DNA of 64,000 nucleotides from Arenibacter echinorum (GTDB lineage: Bacteria > Bacteroidota > Bacteroidia > Flavobacteriales > Flavobacteriaceae). Positions 25,201 through 34,496 of this stretch are shown here, piece after piece. The stretch lies in NCBI RefSeq assembly GCF_003259375.1, contig NZ_QLLN01000006.1, forward strand, positions 248,001-312,000, written 5' to 3'. The position numbers and the translations under genes were made by a program. Positions within the stretch are counted from its first letter, which is position 1. Each line of letters starts with the position of its first letter. Below the pieces are notes generated by a model. The model did no database searches and had not been told where the DNA came from. It was given only the letters and a program-made list of their open reading frames with translations.

Positions 25201-26691
25201 ATGACCAATAAAACAATTGTTTTTCCTATAGCCGTGATTGGCTTAGTTCTCCTTGCATGGAGCATCCAAATGGATTTGGGAGTATTTCAAGGCCATGGTG
25301 ATATAGGTGCGGTAAAATATAAAGGTTCTATAAAATTCGACCCCTTGGACAGCACTTATACTATTTCGGCAAGTGGAACCAATATGTGGTTTAACAATGA
25401 CCAACTGCATTACGTTTGGAGAAAGATGTATGGAGATGTTGCCATTGAAGCGGATATTGAGTTGTTGGGCAAAGGTGTGGATCCACATCGAAAAGCCTGT
25501 CTAATTATCCGTCAAAGTCTGGAACCCGGTTCAGCCTATGCCGATGTGGCGGTTCATGGCGATGGTATGGCTGCCATACAGTACAGGGAAGTGGACGGGG
25601 ATATAACCCGGGAGCTTCAATCCAATATCAAATTTCCCAAAAGAGCCCGTATAGACAAGGTGGGCGACTATCTCTATATGTCCCTCAGCAAAGGGGATGG
25701 AGAATTAGAATCATCGGGGGGAGCCATAAAAGTGCCGTTTAAGGCTCCTTTTTATATTGGCCTTGGCGTTTGCTCGCATAACAACGAAGTCGTGGAAACC
25801 GCAAAATTCTCTAATGTACATATAGAAAAACTGCAAACCATCCCTGATTCCATTAAAGCATTGGAAAGTACTCTAGAAATTATTCCTATAGCCACTCTGG
25901 ACAGAAAAGTAATCCTGCAATCCCAAAAACGTTTAGATGCGCCCAATTGGTCTACCGATGGAAAAAACCTGATCTATAACAGTATGGGACTACTTTACCA
26001 AATACCAGTTGAAGGAGGTGAACCCAGTTTAATTCCGACAGACTTTGCAAAAAAAATAAACAATGACCATGGCATTTCACCTAATGGTAAGATGCTGGTT
26101 ATAAGTGACCAGACCGAAACAGGAAAGTCATTGATCTATACCTTACCCATAGAAGGTGGGGTACCAAAACAAATAACTCCCAATGGCCCCTCCTATTGGC
26201 ATGGATGGTCTCCAGATGGCAAAACTTTGGCCTATTGCGCATTACGAAATGGTAATTATGACGTTTACTCCATTCCCGTTACCGGAGGGGAGGAAACCAG
26301 ATTGACTTCTGCAACTGGCCTGGATGACGGACCCGATTACTCACCTGACGGGAAATACATTTACTTTAATTCTGACCGTAGCGGGACAATGCAGATCTGG
26401 CGTATGAAGCCCGATGGAAGCGAACAGGAACAAATCACCACGGATAATTACAACGACTGGTTTGCCCACCCCTCACCGGACGGCAAATGGTTAGCCTATA
26501 TCTCCTTTGGTCCCGAGGTTCCCGCAAATTTGCACCCCACCAACAAAAACGTCATGCTCCGATTACTTAATCTGGAAACCAACGAAACAAGAATAATTGC
26601 CAAGTTATTTGGTGGACAGGGGTCAATTAATGTGCCTTCTTGGTCACCCGATAGTAGTCGTTTGGCATTCGTTAGCTATCGTCTAAAATAA
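25201..26691 (+). CDS. Exported TolB-like beta-propeller protein with N-terminal lectin-like domain
   Basis: A 496-residue protein with an N-terminal hydrophobic segment (about residues 5-21), probably a signal anchor or uncleaved signal. Residues 30-210 look like a concanavalin-like beta-sandwich ([29 protein letters not shown]). Residues 240-495 contain at least five PD40/TolB propeller repeats, each with an SPDGK-type turn ([43 protein letters not shown]). No peptidase domain follows, unlike in DPP-IV-type proteins. It probably binds a carbohydrate or protein partner outside the inner membrane. It leads the group 25201-28744. Confidence 0.85.
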   Translation: MTNKTIVFPIAVIGLVLLAWSIQMDLGVFQGHGDIGAVKYKGSIKFDPLDSTYTISASGTNMWFNNDQLHYVWRKMYGDVAIEADIELLGKGVDPHRKACLIIRQSLEPGSAYADVAVHGDGMAAIQYREVDGDITRELQSNIKFPKRARIDKVGDYLYMSLSKGDGELESSGGAIKVPFKAPFYIGLGVCSHNNEVVETAKFSNVHIEKLQTIPDSIKALESTLEIIPIATLDRKVILQSQKRLDAPNWSTDGKNLIYNSMGLLYQIPVEGGEPSLIPTDFAKKINNDHGISPNGKMLVISDQTETGKSLIYTLPIEGGVPKQITPNGPSYWHGWSPDGKTLAYCALRNGNYDVYSIPVTGGEETRLTSATGLDDGPDYSPDGKYIYFNSDRSGTMQIWRMKPDGSEQEQITTDNYNDWFAHPSPDGKWLAYISFGPEVPANLHPTNKNVMLRLLNLETNETRIIAKLFGGQGSINVPSWSPDSSRLAFVSYRLK

Positions 26692-26750
26692 TATTAATAC
26701 AGTTGAAACAGAAATAATCAAAAAACCGAAAAATGTGTGTAAAAATTAAA

Positions 26751-27779
26751 ATGTCCCTGAAAAAAGTAATCTCATCGTCCCTGCTCCTCATGTTTGTTGG
26801 TCTGCTACCTGCTCAGCACGTATTGGAAAAGGCCAATACGTTTTTAAATAGTTTGTCCGACGAGATAAAAGCAAAAACCCTATTTACTTTAGAGGATTCC
26901 GAACGCTTTAATATGAATTATGTACCCATTCCAAGGGAAGGGGCCACATTCCATGATTTTAACGAGCTACAAAAAAAGGCAGCTCTCGACCTATTAAGGG
27001 CTTCCTTGAGTGAAGAAGGTTTTCGCAAGTCCCAGGAAATTATGGAACTGGAAAAAGTACTAAGAATTATTGAAAATGATGATAACGATAAAATGCCTGA
27101 CGGTAGGCCCAGGCGCGACCCTCTAAATTATCACTTTTGTATTTTTGGCAATCCATCCAAAGACCAACCATGGGGATGGCGATTTGAAGGCCACCACCTT
27201 TCCTTAAATTTCACTTCCACCGAAGGGATCATAAGCTCATCCACCCCTACTTTTTTCGGAACCAACCCTGGTATTGTACGAAGTACGGAATACAAGGGCA
27301 AGGAAGTATTGAAAAAAGAAGCCCAATTAGGTTTTTCCCTTCTTCACTCCATGACCCAGGAACAATTAAAAACAGTAGTATTTACAGATGTTGCCCCACA
27401 CGATATCATCACCACAACCAAAAGAAAGGTGGAGCAACTAGAGTCCTTTGGAATCTCATATCCGGACCTGTCCCAAAAGCAAAAGAAGATATTTATGGAG
27501 ATTCTGGACCTGTACATGAATAATTACGAACAGGAATTTGCCGCCGGATTTAGGGACAAAATAAACAAGGCGGGAATAGACAACTTAAAATTTGCCTGGG
27601 CCGGAAGTCTACAACCTGGTAAAGGGCATTACTTCAGGATTCAGGGCCCTAGCCTACTCATAGAATACGATAACACCCAAAACGATGCCAACCATGTACA
27701 TACCGTTGTAAGGGATCTGACCAATGATTACGGGGAAGATGTACTAAAGGTCCATTATGAAAAAGAACACCAACATTAA
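26751..27779 (+). CDS. DUF3500 secreted protein
   Basis: A DUF3500 family protein of 342 residues when started at the ATG at 26751, which gives a clean Sec signal (MSLKKVISSSLLLMFVGLLPAQ). An in-frame ATG six codons earlier (26733) is also possible. Family features include the NYHFCIFGNPS and WGWRFEGHHLSLNFT stretch and a distal HYFRIQGPSLLIEYD. No activity is established for DUF3500. It follows the TolB-like gene by about 60 bases on the same strand, suggesting coordinate expression. Confidence 0.88.
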   Translation: MSLKKVISSSLLLMFVGLLPAQHVLEKANTFLNSLSDEIKAKTLFTLEDSERFNMNYVPIPREGATFHDFNELQKKAALDLLRASLSEEGFRKSQEIMELEKVLRIIENDDNDKMPDGRPRRDPLNYHFCIFGNPSKDQPWGWRFEGHHLSLNFTSTEGIISSSTPTFFGTNPGIVRSTEYKGKEVLKKEAQLGFSLLHSMTQEQLKTVVFTDVAPHDIITTTKRKVEQLESFGISYPDLSQKQKKIFMEILDLYMNNYEQEFAAGFRDKINKAGIDNLKFAWAGSLQPGKGHYFRIQGPSLLIEYDNTQNDANHVHTVVRDLTNDYGEDVLKVHYEKEHQH

Positions 27780-27847
27780 CACATAAAATGTAGGCCTTAT
27801 CCCATACAAGCAATTATAACAAACAGTTTAAGACTTTAAATAAGTAA

Positions 27848-28744
27848 ATGAAAAAAGTATTAAATGTATTTTTAACTATACCGATTTTGTTCTCTCTGTC
27901 CTGCAAATCCTTGCAAACCTCTCTCATTGCCAAGGATGCCAAAGTACAATTGGTATCATCTGATTATTCCTTTACCGAAGGACCCGCTGTGGCTCCCAAC
28001 GGGGATGTGTTTTTTACGGACCAACCCAATGACCGAATCATTAAGTGGTCTGCAAAGGATAAAGCCGTATCTGTATATATGGAACCATCAGGAAGGTCCA
28101 ACGGACTCTATTTTGACCACCAAGGAAATCTTTTAGCCTGTGCAGATGATAAAAATCAACTTTGGCGCATTGATTCCAAAAAGAATGTTACTGTCTTAAT
28201 CGATGATTTTGAAGGGAAGAAATTAAACGGACCCAATGATCTATGGGTCGACCCCAAAGGAGGTATTTTTTTTACGGACCCTTTTTATAAACGTCCCTAT
28301 TGGACTCGCTCTAGCAAAGAGATAGAGAAAGAAAGGGTTTACTATTTGGCACCAGTTCAAAAAAACCTAATTATCGTAGCTGACGACTTCGTTAGGCCCA
28401 ATGGCATTGTTGGTAGTAAAGATGGTAAACTCTTATACATTGCGGACATTGGCGATAAAAAAACCTATTCCTATACCATAAATCCTGATGCCAGTCTTGG
28501 CAATAAGACCTTGTTTGCCAATATGGGATCGGACGGAATGACCATGGACAACCAAGGGAACGTTTACCTCACCGGGAACGGGGTTACCGTTTTTAACCCC
28601 AAAGGGGAACAAATTCTTCATATACCTATAGATCAGAAATGGACGGCCAATGTCACGTTTGGAGGGAAAAACCAACAAACCTTATTTATTACGGCCTCTA
28701 ATTCTTTGTATACCTTGGAGATGAATGTGAAAGGAATTAGATAG
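27848..28744 (+). CDS. SMP-30/gluconolactonase family lipoprotein
   Basis: A 298-residue six-bladed propeller of the SMP-30/gluconolaconase group with a lipoprotein signal (ILFSLSC, Cys19). Landmarks are FTEGPAVAPNGDVFFTDQPNDRI, GRSNGLYFDHQGNLLACAD, the metal-site region LNGPNDLWVDPKGGIFFTDPF and VRPNGIVGSKDGKLLYIAD. Relatives hydrolyse sugar lactones with a divalent cation. Lactonase action would fit downstream of a sugar oxidoreductase, but none is adjacent. Same strand as the TolB-like and DUF3500 genes. Confidence 0.92.
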   Translation: MKKVLNVFLTIPILFSLSCKSLQTSLIAKDAKVQLVSSDYSFTEGPAVAPNGDVFFTDQPNDRIIKWSAKDKAVSVYMEPSGRSNGLYFDHQGNLLACADDKNQLWRIDSKKNVTVLIDDFEGKKLNGPNDLWVDPKGGIFFTDPFYKRPYWTRSSKEIEKERVYYLAPVQKNLIIVADDFVRPNGIVGSKDGKLLYIADIGDKKTYSYTINPDASLGNKTLFANMGSDGMTMDNQGNVYLTGNGVTVFNPKGEQILHIPIDQKWTANVTFGGKNQQTLFITASNSLYTLEMNVKGIR

Positions 28745-28871
28745 AACAATATTTAATTTAAGTGTTTAGAGCAAGGTTATAAGCTCTACTCATTAGGCAC
28801 TTTTAGTCATCAACTATAAAGTAAAAAATCTCATGAGATTCGCAATAATAAAATAATTAAGATAAACTATT

Positions 28872-29195
28872 ATGAAAAAAGGAATGATTAAAGTAAGCGT
28901 TTTGTATCCTAACGGAGAAGGCAAAAATTTTGATATGGATTATTATTGCAACCAACATTTACAACTGGTTGGGGAATTATTAGGAGATTCTGTAAAGGCT
29001 GCAACTGTAGAGAAAGGACTTGGAGGAGCCATTCCTGGATCACCTGCAACTTATGCAGCTATGGGCAATTTATATTTTGCATCTATGGATTCTTTTCAGA
29101 ATTCCTTCGGCCCGAATGCGGAAAAAATTATTGGTGATCTTCCCAATTTTACAAACATTGAACCAGTTGTTCAGATTAGTGAAGTAATGATATGA
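28872..29195 (+). CDS. EthD-family dimeric alpha-beta barrel protein
   Basis: A 107-residue ferredoxin-like protein of the EthD family: IKVSVLYPNGEGKNFDMDYYCNQHLQLV matches the characteristic N-terminal strand and the YYxxxH segment. There is no signal peptide. EthD-like proteins assist oxidative degradation or act as small cofactor-free enzymes; the activity here is unknown. 127 bases separate it from the SMP-30 gene and its end is convergent with the DUF5916 gene. Confidence 0.9.
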   Translation: MKKGMIKVSVLYPNGEGKNFDMDYYCNQHLQLVGELLGDSVKAATVEKGLGGAIPGSPATYAAMGNLYFASMDSFQNSFGPNAEKIIGDLPNFTNIEPVVQISEVMI

Positions 29196-29217
29196 AAAAT
29201 TAGGATCGTAAACCGCT

Positions 29218-31428
29218 CTAGTTTACCAAATCGAACATACGGCTATATTTAATAATAATGCTATTGTTTAAGGGATCGCCTTCCCTTACATTATAATTAT
29301 AGACCACAAATAGCCCTGTATTGGCACGTTGCAACCAGCCCAACCGCAAATTCACGGCCCATAGTTCATTGGCCGAGTTGTTCTGCACCAAACTCTGTAC
29401 ATATAAATTGGGCCTAAAGGAATAAGTCATTTGACTGCGGAAAATATTAGCCGTAAAATCGCCGACCGGCAATTGATAGTTGTTGTAGAGATAAATAAAA
29501 TCAGAATTGAACTTATCTCCCAATCGCACACTCAAGGTGGCACTTTGTTGGTATCTTTTACCCCCAAAAGAACCACCGATCACTGAACGAATATTTACAG
29601 AGACTGGATTACTCTTATTGGTAAAGAAAACCAATTGGGATTCCGAATGCCTATAGGTACCGGGCAGTACGGTTACCCCATCTGAAATTTCAAAAGGATC
29701 TAAAACCCCCTCTGTGGTAAGATTTAGACCGGTATGGATTTCCATCCCGCTTTTAAACTCCCAGTGGTTGTCAATATGCGTATAGCTAGTTTCCTGAAAA
29801 CCGTCAAAATTCCAAAAACTGTTGTAGGATATGTGAGGCCTTAATTCCAAGATGACCGAGTTTTCATTTTTTGGCCTGTAGTGATATAAAACCCGTGCTT
29901 CCGGCTTTCTGAAGGCAGATCGCTGTAAAAATCCGACTTCAGGATTAAAGCCTTCCCCAACTTCCGTATACCCCCCTCCTATTTCCCAACTGTTCCATAT
30001 ATAGTCGGTTTTAAGCCGGAAAGAATGTTCATTTATGGTATCCATTGGCCCATTGGTACGGGCATAAAATCCGGTCATTCTTGCCTTACGTCCCAAACCC
30101 AATTTTCCATCGAGGGCTATGGTACTGTTAAAGTCATCATCGACACCTATCCCTGAACGATTAATAAACGCCGCGCCCAAGGCGGAACGCCCTTTGAATT
30201 CATGATTAACGCGCGCTACCGTAAAATTATTCTTCTGAATTCCCGCATCCTCAACCTCATCGGTAAACATGGTTAAAAGTCCGACATTGGTTCGGTCCAA
30301 TTTTCCAGATAATCTGGCCCCTCCAATTATGGGAACTATGTTTCCATCATCCCCTATCCCTATACGTCTACTAAAAAACAGGTCTACCTCCCCTGGACTC
30401 CCCACGCTGAACAAGCCTGCATTCTCTAAAAAAAACGGTCGTTTCTCAGGAAAAAATAAATTAAAACGATCTAAGTTTACCTGTTGCTCATCTACCTCCA
30501 CTTGGGCAAAATCGGTGTTATAGGTAAGGTCCAAGGTAAGACTAGGGGTTATACTAAATTTTATATCCCCACCCACCTCGGGCGTAAATTTGGCCTTAGG
30601 GTCCTCGGCTTCAAAATCTTTGGCCAACTGCCCCAGCACATAGGGAATAACCTTTAAGTTTCTTGGGGTTTTAAGATTTAGGCCCGTAAGGGTGCCGGCC
30701 AAGGAAAGTCTATTTAAGTTAAAACCTATAGGCATTGGCGACCAATAAACAATTTCATTGGTCTTCCTTATATTTCTGCGAAAATTAATGCCCCAATCCT
30801 TGCCAGGCTGAAATCTTATGGTACGCAAAGGAATGGCAAATTCTGCACTCCAACCTTCGTCGTGCACTGAAGTCCTGACCTTCCACGAACCATCCCAGTT
30901 TAAATTAAAGCCACCTATGGTACCGCCTTGTTGCCTATTAGTATTCTGGTTACCCTGGCCTTCATTATCTACCTGGGCATCATATTCCACTCCAAGGGAA
31001 TTGGTTCCAAAAATAAAACCGTTCTGATTATCCTTATATGTATCCACTATAAAAAGAAAGGCATCGGTATTGTCCAACAAAGCATCCCTTCTGGCATCGG
31101 AAACTACGAGCCCATCGGGGTCCGAATCATAACATACAACAGCCAAATAAAAAGTGTGTTCCGTGTAGGCAATCCTTATTTCCGTGCGTTCGCTGGCCAT
31201 TTGCCCATAATTAGGTTGACTTTGTAATAAGCCCCCAAAGGGTTTTATCTTTTGCCAAACCTCATCTTTTAAAATATTCCCATCGATCATAGGATCGGTT
31301 TCAATGGGAACTGCAACAGCGGTTGGTCGTGTTTGGGTATCATTATCGAAAACAGGAGTTTGGGAATATCCGATTGTAGAAAAGCACAAAACGACGAAAA
31401 GAACAAAAATAAATTTCTGGATGGACAT
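29218..31428 (-). CDS. DUF5916 outer-membrane protein with N-terminal CBM9-like domain
   Basis: A 736-residue exported protein with a Sec signal (cleavage near GYSQ, residue 23). Residues about 40-215 resemble family 9 carbohydrate-binding modules (IDGNILKDEVWQKIKPFGGL, WSAEFAIPLRTIRF). The remaining 500 residues are DUF5916, rich in alternating aromatic strands and ending in SRMFDLVN with a near-C-terminal Phe, as in outer-membrane beta-barrels. LFFPEKRPFFLENAGLF is a hallmark phrase of this family. The ligand is unknown. It is divergent from the serine hydrolase gene. Confidence 0.88.
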   Translation of the reverse strand: MSIQKFIFVLFVVLCFSTIGYSQTPVFDNDTQTRPTAVAVPIETDPMIDGNILKDEVWQKIKPFGGLLQSQPNYGQMASERTEIRIAYTEHTFYLAVVCYDSDPDGLVVSDARRDALLDNTDAFLFIVDTYKDNQNGFIFGTNSLGVEYDAQVDNEGQGNQNTNRQQGGTIGGFNLNWDGSWKVRTSVHDEGWSAEFAIPLRTIRFQPGKDWGINFRRNIRKTNEIVYWSPMPIGFNLNRLSLAGTLTGLNLKTPRNLKVIPYVLGQLAKDFEAEDPKAKFTPEVGGDIKFSITPSLTLDLTYNTDFAQVEVDEQQVNLDRFNLFFPEKRPFFLENAGLFSVGSPGEVDLFFSRRIGIGDDGNIVPIIGGARLSGKLDRTNVGLLTMFTDEVEDAGIQKNNFTVARVNHEFKGRSALGAAFINRSGIGVDDDFNSTIALDGKLGLGRKARMTGFYARTNGPMDTINEHSFRLKTDYIWNSWEIGGGYTEVGEGFNPEVGFLQRSAFRKPEARVLYHYRPKNENSVILELRPHISYNSFWNFDGFQETSYTHIDNHWEFKSGMEIHTGLNLTTEGVLDPFEISDGVTVLPGTYRHSESQLVFFTNKSNPVSVNIRSVIGGSFGGKRYQQSATLSVRLGDKFNSDFIYLYNNYQLPVGDFTANIFRSQMTYSFRPNLYVQSLVQNNSANELWAVNLRLGWLQRANTGLFVVYNYNVREGDPLNNSIIIKYSRMFDLVN

Positions 31429-31533
31429 GGTTTTTTTGGTTTGTTGGTATTGGTTTGGCCTAATACTCTAATATAATAACAATTAAGGAGTTAATGGAAC
31501 AATTTTTTAATCTTATCTTTAAAAGATTAATCC

Positions 31534-32793
31534 ATGAAAATCATGAAAAATAAAAAGTCGCTAATAACACTATCGTTCCTACTATTAATACTGGTGATGC
31601 CTGCCAATGGGCAAACTGGTTCCAATGCTCTTCCAAGTGTAAACATATCGGGAATAGATAAGGAAAGGATAAACCGATATGACGATTTTCTTAAAAAAGA
31701 AATAAACGAAAGACGAATTCCAGGGGCCGTTTCCTATATTATGAGAAGGGGAGAAATTGTTCACGAAGCGGCTTACGGATATAGTAGTTTGGCAGATAAA
31801 ACCCCTATTCGACAAGATCAGTTGTTCCATATCATGTCCATGACAAAGCCCATTGTAACCACAGCGTTTATGATGCTATATGAGGAAGGATATTTCTCCC
31901 TTACCGATCCGGTCTCCAAATATTTACCGCAATTCAAGAATCTAAGAGTGGCCAAGGATTTGGATCAAGGGACAAATGGAGAAACCGAACCGACCAATAA
32001 TGAAATTACCATTACGCACCTATTAACCCACACTGCGGGATTTTCACATGGTCTGGGAGGTACAAAATTGGACAACGAGATTGCTAAAGCACTTTACTCA
32101 GAACCACACAAGGATATAGAAAGTAGGGTAAATGCCATGATAAAATTGCCCTTAATAGGCCAACCAGGTGAACAATGGTACTACAGTGCATCCCCCGATG
32201 TTCTAGCCTTGCTCATAGAACATTTTTCAGGTATGAGCACTACCGAATTTTTAAAAGTAAGAATATTTGATCCCTTGGAAATGAAAGATACTGGTTATAA
32301 TATATCCAAAGATAATATGGGTAGATGGATGCCGGTTCACAACATGGACAAACAAGGGAACTTGATGAATTCCAAAACCCAACTGCCCACAGAGGGCAAT
32401 ACCATTTATGGTGGCACCCATGGCCTTTTTTCAAGTGCCTCCGACTATATGAAATTTTGCCAAATGCTTCTAAACAAAGGCCAATATAAAGATAAACATC
32501 TACTAAGTCCCAAAACTGTAGATATCATGACCATGAACCAAGTAGGCGATCTATACGAGGCCGCAGGACAAGGTTTCGGTCTGGGTTTTGGTGTTACCAC
32601 TAATGTAGCCGACAGCAAAGCTTTAGGCTCAGTAGGTCAATATTATTGGAGCGGCGCCTATTGCACCTATTTCTTTATAGACCCCAAAGAAGAACTCATA
32701 GTAATCCTAATGAGTCAACTGCAACCTTACAACAATTATTATGGGGAGAAAATGAGACAGCTAGTTTACCAATCGCTCATCACAAAATACTAA
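31534..32793 (+). CDS. Serine hydrolase of the beta-lactamase/class C fold
   Basis: A 419-residue exported enzyme (signal peptide ending near PANGQ). The SxxK active site is SMTK, Ser102 and Lys105; the second motif is YSAS in place of the usual YxN; and a third-motif region HGLFSSASDY follows. These proteins are mostly esterases or D-amino-acid peptidases rather than true beta-lactamases. The gene is followed after 11 bases by an alpha/beta hydrolase gene and heads a row of secreted hydrolases. Confidence 0.9.
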   Translation: MKIMKNKKSLITLSFLLLILVMPANGQTGSNALPSVNISGIDKERINRYDDFLKKEINERRIPGAVSYIMRRGEIVHEAAYGYSSLADKTPIRQDQLFHIMSMTKPIVTTAFMMLYEEGYFSLTDPVSKYLPQFKNLRVAKDLDQGTNGETEPTNNEITITHLLTHTAGFSHGLGGTKLDNEIAKALYSEPHKDIESRVNAMIKLPLIGQPGEQWYYSASPDVLALLIEHFSGMSTTEFLKVRIFDPLEMKDTGYNISKDNMGRWMPVHNMDKQGNLMNSKTQLPTEGNTIYGGTHGLFSSASDYMKFCQMLLNKGQYKDKHLLSPKTVDIMTMNQVGDLYEAAGQGFGLGFGVTTNVADSKALGSVGQYYWSGAYCTYFFIDPKEELIVILMSQLQPYNNYYGEKMRQLVYQSLITKY

Positions 32794-32804
32794 TCAACAC
32801 ATCA

Positions 32805-33692
32805 ATGAAAAGCGTTATACTTCTTCTTATTGCCATACAATTGCCCCAAATGATGATTTCGCAGGAAATTGTTTTACTTCCTCACGAAAACAATACTGAA
32901 TTAGTTTGGCAAGGGGGTGAAAAAACAACTTATTCCGAACAGTGGCAAACCGAATTGATTTCCAATGTTTCTACACCGACCCTTCAAATATTTAGACCAA
33001 TGCCTTCCCTAAATAATGGAACCTCGGTTGTTATTGCACCAGGTGGTGGACTTAGGGTATTGAGTATCAATAGCGAAGGCGTAGATGTGGCAAAATGGTT
33101 AAACGCCAAAGGAATTACGGCCTTTGTACTTAAATACAGGCTATTGCCAGAAAATGAAAGTGCCCTCCCCAATGAAAATGGGGATAATCAGAATACTTCT
33201 TCGGCAATGACAAAAAAAGTGGCCATGGTCCTTGATCTAGCAACATCAGATGGTTTAAATGCAATGGCCTACGTAAGGAGCAATGCAAAGTCATTGGGAA
33301 TCGACCCCAACAAAATAGGGTTTATGGGCTTTTCTGCTGGTGGTGCCGTAACAATGGGCGTTACTTTTAATTATGTTAAAACCAATAAGCCAGATTTTAT
33401 AGTTCCTGTTTATCCATGGATGACAATTTTAGGCCCCTACAGTGTTCCCCAGGACGCCCCGCCCATGTTGATTATCTGCGCTTCGGACGACCAATATGAC
33501 CTAGCTCATGAGAGTGTAGATTTATACTCGGCGTGGTCAAAATCAGGAATGAACGCCGCAATGCACATGTATTCCAAGGGTGGTCATGGATTTGGAATGA
33601 AAACCCAGCACTTGCCCTCGGACAATTGGATAGCAAGGTTCTACGAGTGGTCAGTGGCAGAGAAATTTGTAGTACCACGCCATCAACCTTAA
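32805..33692 (+). CDS. Secreted alpha/beta hydrolase (esterase/lipase, BD-FAE-like)
   Basis: A 295-residue exported esterase. The frame stays open upstream to 32646, overlapping the serine hydrolase gene, but the ATG at 32805 begins a signal peptide (MKSVILLLIAIQLPQMMISQ) and is the clear start. The nucleophile elbow is GFSAGG (Ser177); the oxyanion region VIAPGGGLRVLS, the acid in CASDDQYDL and the histidine in GGHGFGM complete the set. Similar proteins are often named acetyl xylan esterase or endo-1,4-beta-xylanase B-like. A hairpin at 33739-33768 follows. Confidence 0.9.
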   Translation: MKSVILLLIAIQLPQMMISQEIVLLPHENNTELVWQGGEKTTYSEQWQTELISNVSTPTLQIFRPMPSLNNGTSVVIAPGGGLRVLSINSEGVDVAKWLNAKGITAFVLKYRLLPENESALPNENGDNQNTSSAMTKKVAMVLDLATSDGLNAMAYVRSNAKSLGIDPNKIGFMGFSAGGAVTMGVTFNYVKTNKPDFIVPVYPWMTILGPYSVPQDAPPMLIICASDDQYDLAHESVDLYSAWSKSGMNAAMHMYSKGGHGFGMKTQHLPSDNWIARFYEWSVAEKFVVPRHQP

Positions 33693-33738
33693 TCGATGAC
33701 CAACTAATGCTGGATTTTACCATTAGCGAACAACCAAT

Positions 33739-33768
33739 GTTCCCGGTCGAAAATTATTTGACGGGAAC
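33739..33768 (+). terminator. Hairpin between the esterase genes
   Basis: GTTCCCG (33739-33745) pairs with CGGGAAC (33762-33768), and the stem can extend inward with one bulged G. It is followed by an A/T-rich stretch rather than a pure T run. Probably a weak terminator or mRNA-stabilising stem after the alpha/beta hydrolase gene. Confidence 0.5.
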
Positions 33769-33805
33769 TATAAATATTATAATTTAAACCTTTAATTTAT
33801 TTGCA

Positions 33806-34450
33806 TTGAAAAAGCTCACTTTTTTATTCCTTTCTTTCGCTTTCCTTGGTTATGGCCAAAAAGCCCCAGCCTTTCAAAATGAGGTGAAGGCCATACAGAA
33901 AAAATATGAATCCCAGTGGGACTCCTCCAAGGAAACCATAGTCTTTACAGGTAGTTCCAGCATCAGAATGTGGAAAAATCTGGAATCCATGTTTCCTGAT
34001 CACCAAATTATCAACTCGGGCTTTGGTGGATCCCAATCTTCCGATCTCTTCCTGTATTACAACGAACTCATATTACAATACAATCCTAAAAAGGTATTCA
34101 TCTACGAGGGGGATAATGATATTGCTTCCAAGAAAAAAACCAAAGATATTATAGCTACCACCCGCGAAATAATACAAAAGATCAGAGAACGAAATAATGC
34201 AACCCAGGTGGTGATCATAGCCGCAAAACCAAGTATAGCCAGATGGAACCTAAAAAGAAAATACATTAGATTGAACAAGGCGTTCGAAAAGTTATGTGAA
34301 GAAGACAGTGCCTTGAAGTTCGCCAATGTTTGGGATGTGATGATGGATGGAAAACAAGTGAAGCAGGATATATTTATAGGTGACGGACTGCATATGAACA
34401 ATAAAGGTTACGACCTGTGGTTTTCAGTCATCAAACCCTATATGAACTGA
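33806..34450 (+). CDS. Secreted SGNH/GDSL-type esterase
   Basis: A 214-residue exported esterase with a TTG start and short signal peptide (LTFLFLSFAFLGYGQ). SGNH blocks: block I FTGSSSIRMW with the catalytic Ser in GSSS, block II glycine in SGFGGSQSSD, block III EGDNDI, and block V DGLHMNNKGYDLW with the Asp-His pair. Enzymes of this type remove acetyl or acyl groups from glycans or lipids. It lies between two other hydrolase genes on the same strand. Confidence 0.92.
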   Translation: MKKLTFLFLSFAFLGYGQKAPAFQNEVKAIQKKYESQWDSSKETIVFTGSSSIRMWKNLESMFPDHQIINSGFGGSQSSDLFLYYNELILQYNPKKVFIYEGDNDIASKKKTKDIIATTREIIQKIRERNNATQVVIIAAKPSIARWNLKRKYIRLNKAFEKLCEEDSALKFANVWDVMMDGKQVKQDIFIGDGLHMNNKGYDLWFSVIKPYMN

Positions 34451-34496
34451 TCCTAAGAGAAGGAATATTCCAATAACACTAATACATTCCATATAA

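Noticed and set aside
31534-32793. Reading the serine hydrolase as a beta-lactamase resistance gene
   Set aside because: The YxN motif is YSAS and the gene sits among secreted esterases, so an esterase or peptidase role is more likely; the fold alone does not imply resistance.
32646-32804. Upstream extension of the alpha/beta hydrolase frame
   Set aside because: It overlaps the preceding gene, lacks conserved sequence and would bury the signal peptide that starts at 32805.
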